Positions 20,021-27,874 of a stretch of 64,000 nt of DNA are shown piece by piece. Position numbers and translations under genes: made by a program. The stretch spans positions 186,001 to 250,000 of the forward strand of contig NZ_PENW01000015.1 of the NCBI RefSeq assembly GCF_003144405.1, given 5' to 3'. Under the pieces are notes generated by a model that saw only the letters and a list, made by a program, of their open reading frames with translations, was not told the origin of the DNA and searched no databases. This stretch comes from Proteus cibi. GTDB taxonomy: Bacteria; Pseudomonadota; Gammaproteobacteria; Enterobacterales; Enterobacteriaceae. The first letter of the stretch is position 1. Each line of letters opens with the position of its first letter.

Positions 20021-20052
20021 ACTCACAATAAGCTTTAATACCTATTGTGAGT
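20021..20052 (-). terminator. Terminator of the DUF4377 lipoprotein gene
   Basis: ACTCACAATA (20021-20030) pairs with TATTGTGAGT (20043-20052). On the minus strand it is followed by ATTTTCAC, a short T run. Confidence 0.65.
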
Positions 20053-20064
20053 CTCTATGGTGTT

Positions 20065-20406
20065 CTATTTTTTATCCACAACTTCAATTAGTGTATATTT
20101 TACACTTGGTGCATCTGCTGGAGGGTTAGGAATATCTGTAACATTAACCTTTAATGTGTATTCAGTACCTGCTTTATATTCAAACCCATCAATGTTTTGA
20201 TAGAACAGCGACCATTCACCAGAAGGTAACTCTTTCACTTTCATACATTTCATTGGTGCGACACCGACACAGTCATGCAGTTGTGAATCGACGAGAAGTG
20301 TTTTTGTTGTCCCCGTTGATGGTGCGGTATTTGCACTTTCAGTTGAGGTTGCGTCATTGCATCCAGCCAAAAGCAAAAATAAAGGAATAGCGATAAATTT
20401 TTTCAT
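20065..20406 (-). CDS. DUF4377-type lipoprotein
   Basis: Starting at the ATG at 20406 (AAGG site upstream) gives 113 residues with a lipoprotein signal MKKFIAIPLFLLLAGC, so Cys16 would be lipidated. A spacer rich in Thr and Ser follows, then CVGVAPMKCMKVKE, WSLFYQNIDGF, and YKAGTEYTLKVNVT, the arrangement of DUF4377 proteins, often found in heat-shock HslJ-like envelope lipoproteins. Function unknown. The in-frame upstream ATG at 20433 would put charged residues before the signal and is less likely. Confidence 0.8.
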   Translation of the reverse strand: MKKFIAIPLFLLLAGCNDATSTESANTAPSTGTTKTLLVDSQLHDCVGVAPMKCMKVKELPSGEWSLFYQNIDGFEYKAGTEYTLKVNVTDIPNPPADAPSVKYTLIEVVDKK

Positions 20407-20788
20407 ATTGATGACCTTATTTTTCGAGTGCAATAAAAGTATTAAAGAATATTGAGTCTACACTAGACAGATAATTATTATAAATTACTAAAAATAATTA
20501 TTTTCCTACAAATAAAATAAGTTATCTGTTGTTTTTTTTAAGTATTATTATCTTAGCGTAACTATTAGTATTCAATTTAGTGTAATAATCCTAAAGTAAT
20601 GAAGATAAATAGAAGCTTTGGATAAATTAGACAAAAATAGTATTGATATATAGCTAGTTAGCAAACCAACAATTAGAGAATGGCGTTTCAAAACATGGCG
20701 TTATAAAATGAAGTTCGATTGATCCTATTTGATAATTGAGCATTGAATTCAAGTATTACTTTTAAGGCAAAGTTATGGAGAAAGCGAA
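20407..20788. other. 382-base intergenic stretch before zntB
   Basis: Very AT-rich on the left. No ORF or terminator stands out. An imperfect direct repeat built on ATGGCGTT occurs near 20680-20710. It must hold the promoters of the divergent lipoprotein gene and zntB. Confidence 0.5.
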
Positions 20789-21772
20789 GTGAAAACAATT
20801 AATGACTCTGTTATACAAGATTCAGATGCTATTTATACAGCACAGCTTAATGGACATGGAGGAGCAATAGACATTACAGCAGAGACTGTAGCAACAAACG
20901 AAAATCCATATTGGGTGCACCTAGATTACCGCAAACCACGAAGTGCTCAATGGATACAAGAGACAGAATTACTTCCTCCTATTGCTAAAGATATATTACT
21001 TGCAGAGAACGTTAGACCAAAAGCACAACGCATTGGTGAAGGTATCGTCATCAATCTGCAAACAATTAATAATAATCCTAATGATCGACCTGATGAGCTT
21101 GTTGCTTTTAGGATTTATATTAACAGTCAAACAATTGTTTCAAGTCGTCACCGTCGAGTCAATTCTGTAGATTCTGTTATTCACACTTTAGAACTAGGTG
21201 ATGGACCTGAAAATAGTGGCGATTGGTTAATTACAATGGCTGATGCAGTTACTGATGAAATAGGTGAATTTGTTGAGACGCTACATGACCAATTAATTGA
21301 ATTGGAAGATATGATCCTCGATCAGCAAATACCAGCAAGAGGTGAACTTGCATTATTAAGAAAGCAGTTAATTGTTTTACGGCGTTATATGGCGCCTCAG
21401 CGAGATGTATTCTCAAGACTTTCTATTGAGAAATTACCATGGATGAGTGATAGCGATAGAGTTACGATGTTAGAAATCTCAGAAAGACTTTCTCGACGTT
21501 TAGAGGATTTAGACAGTAGTATTTCTCGTACCGCGGTGATTGCAGATGAAATAACATCAATGATGGCTGATGCAATGAATAGACGTACTTATACTATGTC
21601 ACTAATGGCGATGTTATTTTTACCAACAACATTTCTAACTGGGCTATTTGGTGTCAATCTAGGCGGAATACCCGGAAATGAATTTCCTTATGGTTTTACC
21701 ATTTTTTGTTTATCTCTTTTTGTTTTGATTGTGATTGTTACCTGGTGGTTAAAACGTAGTAGGTGGTTGTAA
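20789..21772 (+). CDS. zntB: Zinc transport protein ZntB
   Basis: CorA-family inner-membrane cation channel/transporter, 327 residues, matching E. coli length. A large cytoplasmic funnel domain, then two C-terminal membrane helices; the signature GVN lies in LFGVNLGGIPG between them. The long helix contains RGELALLRKQLIVLRRYMAPQRDV, which is strongly conserved in ZntB. It starts with GTG at 20789, eight bases after a GGAG site. In E. coli it was linked to zinc efflux and later to proton-driven uptake. Confidence 0.95.
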   Translation: MKTINDSVIQDSDAIYTAQLNGHGGAIDITAETVATNENPYWVHLDYRKPRSAQWIQETELLPPIAKDILLAENVRPKAQRIGEGIVINLQTINNNPNDRPDELVAFRIYINSQTIVSSRHRRVNSVDSVIHTLELGDGPENSGDWLITMADAVTDEIGEFVETLHDQLIELEDMILDQQIPARGELALLRKQLIVLRRYMAPQRDVFSRLSIEKLPWMSDSDRVTMLEISERLSRRLEDLDSSISRTAVIADEITSMMADAMNRRTYTMSLMAMLFLPTTFLTGLFGVNLGGIPGNEFPYGFTIFCLSLFVLIVIVTWWLKRSRWL

Positions 21773-21829
21773 ATTTTCAGAAAATTAATCGTAACTAAAT
21801 GGATTTAAAAAAGAATTCTCTAACCCTGT

Positions 21830-21843
21830 TTGAGATATATCAA
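21830..21843 (+). promoter_or_regulatory. FNR box of fnrS
   Basis: TTGAGATATATCAA differs from TTGATNNNNATCAA at one base. Its centre is about 42 bases upstream of the predicted RNA start, the class II activation position; a -10-like CATTAT follows at 21866-21871. Confidence 0.82.
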
Positions 21844-21878
21844 TTTTTTAAAATAGAACATCTGGCATTATAACTCTC

Positions 21879-22004
21879 GCAGGTGAATACAACGTTGAGC
21901 GATGAACGTTGTGCTCCATAATTGTAGTTTTTCTCATATTGAGTTCTTAATACAGAATAATTGACCATTATTACACCGATGTTTATTAACATCGGTTTTT
22001 TTTT
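21879..22004 (+). ncRNA. fnrS: FnrS anaerobically induced small RNA
   Basis: The 5' end GCAGGTGAATACAACGTTG, then AGCGATG and GTGCTCCATA, closely follows E. coli FnrS (GCAGGTGAATGCAACGTC...). It ends in a terminator: CCGATGTT (21976-21983), loop TATT, AACATCGG (21988-21995), then nine Ts. Position also fits: E. coli fnrS lies next to zntB with ttcA nearby. FnrS, induced by FNR without oxygen, represses aerobic-metabolism mRNAs via Hfq. The middle part diverges from E. coli. Confidence 0.93.
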
Positions 22005-22036
22005 GCTTAAATTTATTATCTGTGATTATTGAGTCA

Positions 22037-22070
22037 TAAAAATCCTAAGCCTTGAATGCAAGGCTTAGGA
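22037..22070 (-). terminator. ttcA terminator
   Basis: Perfect 12-bp stem TCCTAAGCCTTG / CAAGGCTTAGGA (22043-22054, 22059-22070) with a 4-base loop, and five Ts on the minus strand. Confidence 0.88.
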
Positions 22071-22079
22071 GAGAGTGCA

Positions 22080-23003
22080 TTATTTCACTTCAACAATATC
22101 GAGCTTGTTTTGGCTAAAGTCAGGACGTTCATCATCTTCTTCTTGGAACATCACTGGAACGGTTGGAATATCGTCTTTATCAAAAGCTAAGTCACCACCA
22201 TTAATGACTTCATCACCATGTTTGATATTCGCAAAATCAAATAATTGAGTATCACATAAGTGTGATGGGACAATATTTTGTGTTGCTCTAAACATGGTTT
22301 CAATACGACCAGGATAACGTTTATCCCAATCTCTTAGCATCTCTTTAATAACTTGACGCTGAAGGTTGGGTTGTGAGCCACAAAGATTACATGGAATAAT
22401 TGGGAATTGTTTCGCTTGTGCAAAACGCTCAATATCTTTTTCACGCGCATAAGCAAGAGGGCGAATAACGATTTGTTTGCCATCGTCACTCATCAATTTA
22501 GGTGGCATACCTTTAAGCTTTCCACCATAGAACATATTTAAAAATAATGTTTCTAAGATATCATCACGATGGTGACCTAAAGCAATTTTAGTTGCCCCAA
22601 GCTCTGTTGCTGTGCGATATAAAATACCACGGCGTAAACGTGAGCATAAAGAGCAGGTTGTTTTACCTTCAGGAATAATATCTTTAACGATCCCATAGGT
22701 ATTCTCTTCAACAATTTTATATTCCACACCAAGTTCATTTAAATACTCAGGTAAAATATGCTCAGGGAATCCGGGTTGTTTTTGGTCTAAATTGACTGCA
22801 ATAAGAGAGAAATTGATTGGCGCACTTTTTTGCAGATTCATTAAGATAGAAAGTAGCGTGTAGCTATCTTTACCACCAGAAAGGCAGACCATGATTTTGT
22901 CGCCGTCTTCAATCATATTAAAGTCAGCGATAGCTTGCCCAACATCACGGCGTAAGCGTTTTTGTAGTTTGTTGAAATTATACTGCTCTTTTGGGATGCT
23001 CAT
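22080..23003 (-). CDS. ttcA: tRNA 2-thiocytidine(32) synthetase TtcA
   Basis: Installs sulfur on cytidine 32 of certain tRNAs. 307 residues. The ATP-binding PP-loop SGGKDS is at 42-47. The two CxxC pairs, Cys117/Cys120 in TCSLC and Cys205/Cys208 in PCNLC, are present; three of these cysteines hold a 4Fe-4S cluster in the family. [11 protein letters not shown] is the second conserved block. It is read towards fnrS and zntB, with its own terminator. The C-terminal tail is acidic. Confidence 0.97.
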   Translation of the reverse strand: MSIPKEQYNFNKLQKRLRRDVGQAIADFNMIEDGDKIMVCLSGGKDSYTLLSILMNLQKSAPINFSLIAVNLDQKQPGFPEHILPEYLNELGVEYKIVEENTYGIVKDIIPEGKTTCSLCSRLRRGILYRTATELGATKIALGHHRDDILETLFLNMFYGGKLKGMPPKLMSDDGKQIVIRPLAYAREKDIERFAQAKQFPIIPCNLCGSQPNLQRQVIKEMLRDWDKRYPGRIETMFRATQNIVPSHLCDTQLFDFANIKHGDEVINGGDLAFDKDDIPTVPVMFQEEDDERPDFSQNKLDIVEVK

Positions 23004-23253
23004 TTTTTACGGTTCTATATCGTTGCTGATTATTCTGTAACTTGCTAACCAAGGCTTTGTTTTTCATTGTTTTGATACCTTAACAATATGATAAATCAAT
23101 ACAATATTTTATAGGCTCAAATAATAAATTGTGTGAAAAACAAAGTTATTTATGGCAAGAAAATGGATAAGTCGCCAATGATACCAGATGGTAGGGTAGT
23201 TTCGATATAGAGAACTACAGTTAAACGATTTCAAGGCGGTAAAAAGTAAGAAG

Positions 23254-23283
23254 TAATAGCCTTATACCTTGAGTAAGGCTATT
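23254..23283 (-). terminator. Possible leuE terminator
   Basis: TAATAGCCTTA (23254-23264) pairs perfectly with TAAGGCTATTA (23273-23283). The following minus-strand sequence is only moderately T-rich. Confidence 0.55.
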
Positions 23284-23294
23284 AAACTATAAAA

Positions 23295-23936
23295 TCATGA
23301 TGATAATGTTGCTAATTTCGTCGCGAACCCCATAAAGAAAAGCCCGATAACACCATTACCCAGTTTAGCGATATTTTTACGTGAGCCAAAGAAACGGGCA
23401 AGGGCTACACCACCAAATATTAGAAAAGAAAGATAGATAAAACTAAACGCTTCAAGCATGGAGGCGAGGATTAAATAAGATAATCCAGTATGTGCATAAT
23501 TAAAATCGATAAATTGAACAAAAAATGAAATATAAAATAGAATCGCTTTAGGATTGGTCATACTTAATGTAAGCGCTTTTCTAAAAACGTGTTTCTGTAC
23601 CGTTGTTGTTTGTTCTGAATGTACTTTTTTGGCGAAAAAAGTGGCATGGATAATTTTTATTCCTAAATAAAGGAGATAAAAAGCACCTAAAAAACGAACA
23701 ATAGTAAAGAGTACAGGTGAAGCTTTTATAACCGATGCGACACCGATAAAGGCGAGAAAAATCAAAATAGCGTCACCTAAAAACACACCAAATGCGGCAC
23801 GATATCCGTCGCGAACACCACCTGATGCGCTTGTTTTTAGCACATAGAGTGTATTAGGGCCAGGAACGAGGATAATAAAAAACATGCCTGCAAGGTATGT
23901 CCAGATATTGAGTACACCAAATTGTTCAAGCCACAC
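23295..23936 (-). CDS. leuE: Leucine efflux protein LeuE (LysE/RhtB family)
   Basis: Inner-membrane amino-acid exporter of 213 residues, about six membrane helices. The family motif FIILVPGPNTLYVLKTS near the N terminus and LTMTNPKAILFY-like SMTNPKAILFYISFFVQFID agree closely with E. coli LeuE. I chose the GTG at 23936, which follows a GGGGG site by five bases and gives the E. coli length; a TTG four codons upstream directly abuts an AGGA and is less likely. Substrate specificity (leucine and analogues) is inferred from similarity. Confidence 0.88.
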   Translation of the reverse strand: MWLEQFGVLNIWTYLAGMFFIILVPGPNTLYVLKTSASGGVRDGYRAAFGVFLGDAILIFLAFIGVASVIKASPVLFTIVRFLGAFYLLYLGIKIIHATFFAKKVHSEQTTTVQKHVFRKALTLSMTNPKAILFYISFFVQFIDFNYAHTGLSYLILASMLEAFSFIYLSFLIFGGVALARFFGSRKNIAKLGNGVIGLFFMGFATKLATLSS

Positions 23937-24046
23937 GTTAACCCCCAATCCTACTTTCTCTGTATTACTTAATGAATTGCTATTATATAAAGAGAATCCG
24001 CATTATTTAAACGCATATTTTCACTTATACAGAAGATAAATGTTTG

Positions 24047-24299
24047 ATGGTTACTGCTTTCTATTTGAAACCGCACTCTGTTAGCACTTCAAAGGATTAC
24101 ACTCTATTGATAGCGTTTAAAAAAGTGTACTTGAAAAAGATCCGAGGCATTTTGTCTTTATTGAACAATGGTCTGATTATGCTGCCCTTGATGTGCATTG
24201 TGCAGTGAACATTTTCAGCGATTAGTCCCGATGATTAATTCATATAAAAAAGCAGAACCTAAATTTTTACTTATGGCTGATGCTTTTGATGAAAAATAA
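24047..24299 (+). pseudogene. Decayed antibiotic-biosynthesis-monooxygenase (ABM) domain gene
   Basis: Three reading frames in turn give pieces of one ABM (YgiN-like quinol monooxygenase) protein. Frame one starts MVTAFYLKPHS at 24047. Another frame from 24139 reads DPRHFVFIEQWSDYAALDVHC. The third, from about 24207, reads SEHFQRLVPMINSYKKAEP and on to LLMADAFDEK and a stop at 24297-24299. Restoring one A near 24204 rejoins the last two pieces. The middle (about 15-20 residues usually found before the FVFIEQW strand) is scrambled or deleted. Total length is 253 bases against about 290-315 for intact relatives, so no functional protein is expected. Confidence 0.85.
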
Positions 24300-24366
24300 G
24301 AGTAATAAAACGAGGTTCATTTATAATAGGCGCATATAAATAATAAGAAGTAAAACAAGAGAGAAG

Positions 24367-24687
24367 ATGATGTTAGCGAAGTATATATCTCAAATTGTTA
24401 ACCAAGAAAATAACTATCAAATGCTAAGTACCCAGAATTTTTTGGATAACTTAACAGAAATAACCAGAGTAACTCATACTTGGTTATTTTCTGATGGTGT
24501 TATTTTGAAATGCACAGAAGAGATAGAAACAGAGCACTATGATAATGACGCTCAATGTCCTGAACGTTGGATCACGTGGGAAATTGTAGAGTCAAATAAC
24601 AAGCCAGTTTCTCCTTGTAGAAAAGAATTTTTTAATTTATGCCAGCAAAATTTTTGGTTAAAAATGCAACTTGCTAATAATACATAA
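24367..24687 (+). CDS. Hypothetical 106-residue protein
   Basis: I do not recognise a family. It is a soluble, acidic small protein with a tryptophan-rich centre (THTWLFSDGVILKCTEEIE, then CPERWITWEIVES) and four cysteines. A GAGAGAAG ribosome binding site precedes two adjacent ATGs (24367 and 24370), and a clean terminator follows, which supports a real gene. The preceding gene is the ABM pseudogene. Confidence 0.7.
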   Translation: MMLAKYISQIVNQENNYQMLSTQNFLDNLTEITRVTHTWLFSDGVILKCTEEIETEHYDNDAQCPERWITWEIVESNNKPVSPCRKEFFNLCQQNFWLKMQLANNT

Positions 24688-25162
24688 AATAAAAGCCACT
24701 TTAATCAGTGGCTTTTTTATACTTATTAAAATTAATAAGATGGTTGATATTAAAGACTAGATTAAAAATTTCACTTAAATATAAATCAATATTATATGGG
24801 ATAAGGAAAATTAATTTCACTTAGTGAGCGCTTTTTATTTTACTGATGAGTAAAAATAGAATTTCAATCGAAGTTTCAATCATATTTAAACGGTGGCTAA
24901 AACTAATGATAAATTAAATCACTTGTTTTTCATAACGTTATGAACTTAATATTTCCTTAATAATAGTGAAAAATAAGGTGAGTTTATTGTTTGGGCGAAT
25001 GGTGTTTTAATTATAATTTAAATCATAAGGTTTTCTTTATTAAATATTATTAATGGCGTATTATTAATAAATAAAATTTATTGAGTGTTACACTCAATTT
25101 AATAAGAGAGCTAAATTTTAATTTAGTTCCATTTGTCTATCCTTTTTATATAGAGAATAAAG
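24688..25162. other. 475-base gap before the tandem barrel genes
   Basis: After the terminator the DNA is AT-rich with no ORF. The notable element is a perfect 16-bp palindrome, TTCATAACGTTATGAA, at 24929-24944, about 220 bases upstream of the first barrel gene; it could be an operator. Confidence 0.5.
24691..24718 (+). terminator. Terminator
   Basis: AAAAGCCACT and AGTGGCTTTT around a short loop, with further Ts, directly after the 106-residue hypothetical gene. Confidence 0.88.
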
Positions 25163-25699
25163 ATGAGCCGTAATTTATTTCTTTCTACTTCACTGTTAGC
25201 TATTTCTACACTTTCTTTTAACGCACAAGCAGCATTAGATAATACTTTATCAGTAGGTTATGCTCAGAGCTCCATTAAAGTGGATGATAATGACATCGAT
25301 GAAAATCCGAAAGGAATTAACTTTAAATATAACCATGAGTTTGATAATGATTGGGGTTTTATTGGATCACTGACGTACACAAAATTAACGTATAATTATT
25401 ATAGTCGTTGGGGGAAAATTGGTTCAACTGAAATTGATTATGTCTCATTAACGGCTGGACCTAGCTATCGTTTTAATGACTATTTTAGTGCATATGGTTT
25501 AATTGGTCTTGGTCATGTTAGTCAAGATGATAAATACTACTATTCTAATTATGAATACAGTAAAACCTCTATGGCTTATGGATTAGGTTTACAAATTAAC
25601 CCAATCCCAAACGTAGCAATTGATGCATCTTATGAGTATTCAAAATTTGATGATGCAAAATTGGGTACTTGGGTATTAGGCATTGGTTATCGTTTCTAA
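25163..25699 (+). CDS. Ail/Lom-like outer-membrane protein, tandem copy 1
   Basis: 178 residues: signal peptide of 23 residues ending FNAQA, then the mature barrel beginning ALDNTLSVGYAQSSIKV. Strand motifs include AGPSYRFNDYFSAYGLIGLGH and the C-terminal strand WVLGIGYRF ending in Phe. This is the Ail/OmpX/PagC/Lom pattern of eight-stranded barrels with four long loops. Loops are rich in Tyr, Asp and Lys. It is followed by a terminator and then by a second copy; their last 90 bases are almost the same. Likely a surface-exposed adhesion or complement-evasion protein, by family only. Confidence 0.88.
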   Translation: MSRNLFLSTSLLAISTLSFNAQAALDNTLSVGYAQSSIKVDDNDIDENPKGINFKYNHEFDNDWGFIGSLTYTKLTYNYYSRWGKIGSTEIDYVSLTAGPSYRFNDYFSAYGLIGLGHVSQDDKYYYSNYEYSKTSMAYGLGLQINPIPNVAIDASYEYSKFDDAKLGTWVLGIGYRF

Positions 25700-25750
25700 A
25701 TATAACCGAATAAATTATATTTTTAAAAGGTCACGTAATGTGGCCTTTTT
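25661..25750 (+). repeat. Direct repeat, copy 1 (gene 3' end plus terminator)
   Basis: Covers the last codons of the first barrel gene, its stop and its terminator. By my count it differs from 26538-26627 at about 4 of 90 positions. It marks a tandem duplication or recent conversion. Confidence 0.85.
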
Positions 25751-26036
25751 AGTTTTTATAAAATAGAAATATAAATAATATTAAAATTAATCACTTTATC
25801 TGAAATTTGATGCTTTTTATTTTCCTTTATATGTACAAATTCTTTTGTTATCAACATTTATTTAAAATAATGTCCTTATTGTTTTTACATTAAAAATAAA
25901 TTGTTCATCTGTTTTTTAATTTGTTTTATTATTTCAAACGAAGTTTAGGTTCAATAATATTGAATTAATTGCAATTAGAACTATATTTTTTTGCTTAATT
26001 TCACATTTTTAATTGAAAATGACATCGAGACATTTA
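25700..26036. other. 337-base gap between the tandem barrel genes
   Basis: Starts with the terminator of copy 1. The rest is very AT-rich with no ORF; the promoter of copy 2 must be here. It shows no clear similarity to the region upstream of copy 1. Confidence 0.5.
25725..25750 (+). terminator. Terminator of barrel gene copy 1
   Basis: AAAAGGTCAC and GTGGCCTTTT with a five-base loop, then T. Confidence 0.85.
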
Positions 26037-26576
26037 ATGAAAAATAAATTATTCATTCCAATCACAGCTATCATATTATCAATAACGACATTTAATGTAT
26101 CTGCTACGTTTAAAAATACATTATCCATGGGCTATGCACAAAGTCAGATAAAAGTCGATGGTGAAAAGATAGATGGCGATCCTAAAGGATTTAATATTAA
26201 GTATGACCGTAAGATAGATAATGGTTTTGGTATTATTGGTTCGTTTATTTATAATAATAAAAAATATAATTTTCGTGATATGAATGGCAAAGAGGTAGGA
26301 CATAGTGATGTAAATTATTATTTATTTTCAGCTGGACCAAGTTATCGTTTTAATGAATATATTAATGCGTATGGTTTAATCGGTACAAGTGTGCTTAATG
26401 CGAGTTGTAAAACGCCAAATGAAGAACAACATGAAAATAAAGTATCTATAAGTTATGGGTTAGGCTTACAAATTAATCCAATCCCAAATATAGCAATAGA
26501 TGCATCTTATGAATATTCTAAATTAGATGATGTAAAATTGGGTACTTGGGTATTAGGTGTTGGTTATCGTTTCTAA
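26037..26576 (+). CDS. Ail/Lom-like outer-membrane protein, tandem copy 2
   Basis: Starting at the ATG at 26037 gives 179 residues, matching copy 1, with a signal peptide MKNKLFIPITAIILSITTF...SA. An earlier TTG/ATG pair at 26013/26019 would add six to eight residues before the signal and has no ribosome binding site. The barrel strands match copy 1 closely (AGPSYRFNEYINAYGLIG, LQINPIPNIAIDASYEYSKL, WVLGVGYRF), while the predicted loops differ, as expected where host or phage contact selects change. It lacks one of the Tyr-rich loops of copy 1 and has a lone Cys in a loop. Confidence 0.86.
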   Translation: MKNKLFIPITAIILSITTFNVSATFKNTLSMGYAQSQIKVDGEKIDGDPKGFNIKYDRKIDNGFGIIGSFIYNNKKYNFRDMNGKEVGHSDVNYYLFSAGPSYRFNEYINAYGLIGTSVLNASCKTPNEEQHENKVSISYGLGLQINPIPNIAIDASYEYSKLDDVKLGTWVLGVGYRF

Positions 26577-26627
26577 ATTTAAACGAATAAATTATATTTT
26601 TAAAAGGTCACGTAATGTGGCCTTTTT
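26538..26627 (+). repeat. Direct repeat, copy 2
   Basis: Partner of 25661-25750; includes the 3' end and terminator of the second barrel gene. Confidence 0.85.
26602..26627 (+). terminator. Terminator of barrel gene copy 2
   Basis: Same hairpin as at 25725-25750. Confidence 0.85.
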
Positions 26628-26774
26628 GTTAATACAAATGTAAAGACTTATCGCTATATTTGAGATATAACTTATCAAAATACATTTAATAGACACTAAT
26701 GTGTGTTTTTTATTCGGGTCACTTGACTGTCAATAAAGGATCTTTAAGATGCCATATCTTATGGAGAAGAAATT

Positions 26775-27245
26775 ATGTTAACTGTAATGAAAGCAGAACC
26801 TTCGCATTATGATGAAATGATTGCGGTTTGGGAATCGTCAGTCAGAGCTACACATACATTTTTATCTGAAGATATCATTTTATCGCTTAAAAAAGATATT
26901 GTAGAACACTATTTTCCTATGCTTAATACCTATATTGCGATAGACAATAATAATGTTATTCACGGGATCTTAGGTACAGCAGAAAATAAGTTAGAAATGC
27001 TTTTTGTCGATGCGAATTCTAGAGGGCATGGTTGCGGTAAATTGCTTACAATTTTTGCGATAAATACACTGCATATTGATGAGCTAGATGTCAATGAGCA
27101 AAATCCTCAAGCAATTGGCTTTTATCTTTATATTGGATTTGAGCAAATAGGGCGTTCAGAATTAGATGGACAAGGTAATCCTTTTCCATTGTTACATCTA
27201 AAATTAAATAAAAATAAGTATAAATACTCGATAAAGAAAAACTAA
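26775..27245 (+). CDS. GNAT-family N-acetyltransferase, YjaB-like
   Basis: 156 residues of the Gcn5-related fold. The acetyl-CoA pyrophosphate loop is RGHGCG at residues 83-88, after the strand LEMLFVD. The C-terminal NEQNPQAIGFYLYIGF is the typical NxxAxxFYxxxGF motif, and SELDGQGNPFPLLHL matches the end of E. coli YjaB. Substrate is unknown. A lysine-rich tail KNKYKYSIKKN extends past the fold. Start ATG at 26775 is preceded by GGAGAAG. Confidence 0.87.
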   Translation: MLTVMKAEPSHYDEMIAVWESSVRATHTFLSEDIILSLKKDIVEHYFPMLNTYIAIDNNNVIHGILGTAENKLEMLFVDANSRGHGCGKLLTIFAINTLHIDELDVNEQNPQAIGFYLYIGFEQIGRSELDGQGNPFPLLHLKLNKNKYKYSIKKN

Positions 27246-27259
27246 AGAGACAAAATAGG

Positions 27260-27358
27260 ATGAAAAATAAAAATCACCTCAATTTTTCTTATGTAAATAA
27301 TAATTATCCACTCAAATTTGATTTATATCGTGATAATTACCCTGCTTTAATGAAATAA
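27260..27358 (+). CDS. Possible 32-residue peptide
   Basis: A short frame MKNKNHLNFSYVNNN...YPALMK with an ATAGG just before the ATG. Composition is hydrophilic. It has no recognisable relative and could equally be chance or the remnant of a larger gene in this accessory region. Confidence 0.2.
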   Translation: MKNKNHLNFSYVNNNYPLKFDLYRDNYPALMK

Positions 27359-27400
27359 TTTTTTCATAATTAAATAAATCTAACACAATATGGAATGGTT

Positions 27401-27682
27401 ATGAAAAAAAAATTACTTGTTGTTTTATCTTTATTTTTACTACCTGCTTGCTCTGAATCACAAGAAAATAAAGTTATTGAATATTGTATGGATACATTAA
27501 ATGTCTATAGCCATGTGAGCAAAGATCAATGTTTGTGTTTTTATAATGAAGCAAGTGATAAATTTTCTTCAACTGAAATGGATAGAATGGTCCAATCACC
27601 ACCAATAAAACAAGACAGTACACTCACAAGAGAGGGCACAATGTTTTTAACTATTGCTCATTCATCTAAATGTTTTGAGTAA
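27401..27682 (+). CDS. Small lipoprotein
   Basis: About 93 residues from the ATG at 27401 (GGA six bases upstream; another ATG at 27395 is possible). The signal MKKKLLVVLSLFLLPAC gives a lipidated Cys17. The mature part, with further cysteines in EYCMDTL, DQCLCFY and SSKCFE, could form disulfides in the periplasm. Function unknown. It resembles short enterobacterial lipoproteins of unknown role. Confidence 0.72.
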   Translation: MKKKLLVVLSLFLLPACSESQENKVIEYCMDTLNVYSHVSKDQCLCFYNEASDKFSSTEMDRMVQSPPIKQDSTLTREGTMFLTIAHSSKCFE

Positions 27683-27696
27683 CAAATGTTATGCGT

Positions 27697-27721
27697 AATA
27701 ACGAATAACGAATAACGAATA
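27697..27721 (+). repeat. Heptanucleotide tandem repeat
   Basis: AATAACG occurs three times in a row followed by AATAA, just after the small lipoprotein gene. Short and non-coding. Confidence 0.8.
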
Positions 27722-27816
27722 AGTCGTAAATTAAGTGAATTATACCGAAGTTCATTACCTCTAAAACCAAATACCACAAAATTGATAAACCCATCGCTAT
27801 AAATTGAATATATTAA

Positions 27817-27836
27817 TACTGTTTTTATATACAGTT
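27817..27836 (+). promoter_or_regulatory. LexA (SOS) box
   Basis: TACTGTTTTTATATACAGTT contains CTGT-N8-ACAG exactly and resembles the consensus TACTGTATATATATACAGTA at 17 of 20 positions. It overlaps the -10 region of a candidate promoter (TTGAAT at 27804, then TATATA at 27826), about 40 bases before the start of the AhpD-like gene. Confidence 0.8.
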
Positions 27837-27874
27837 TTTGTGGGTTTGTCTTTATTGTGAATGGAGAGGAAATT

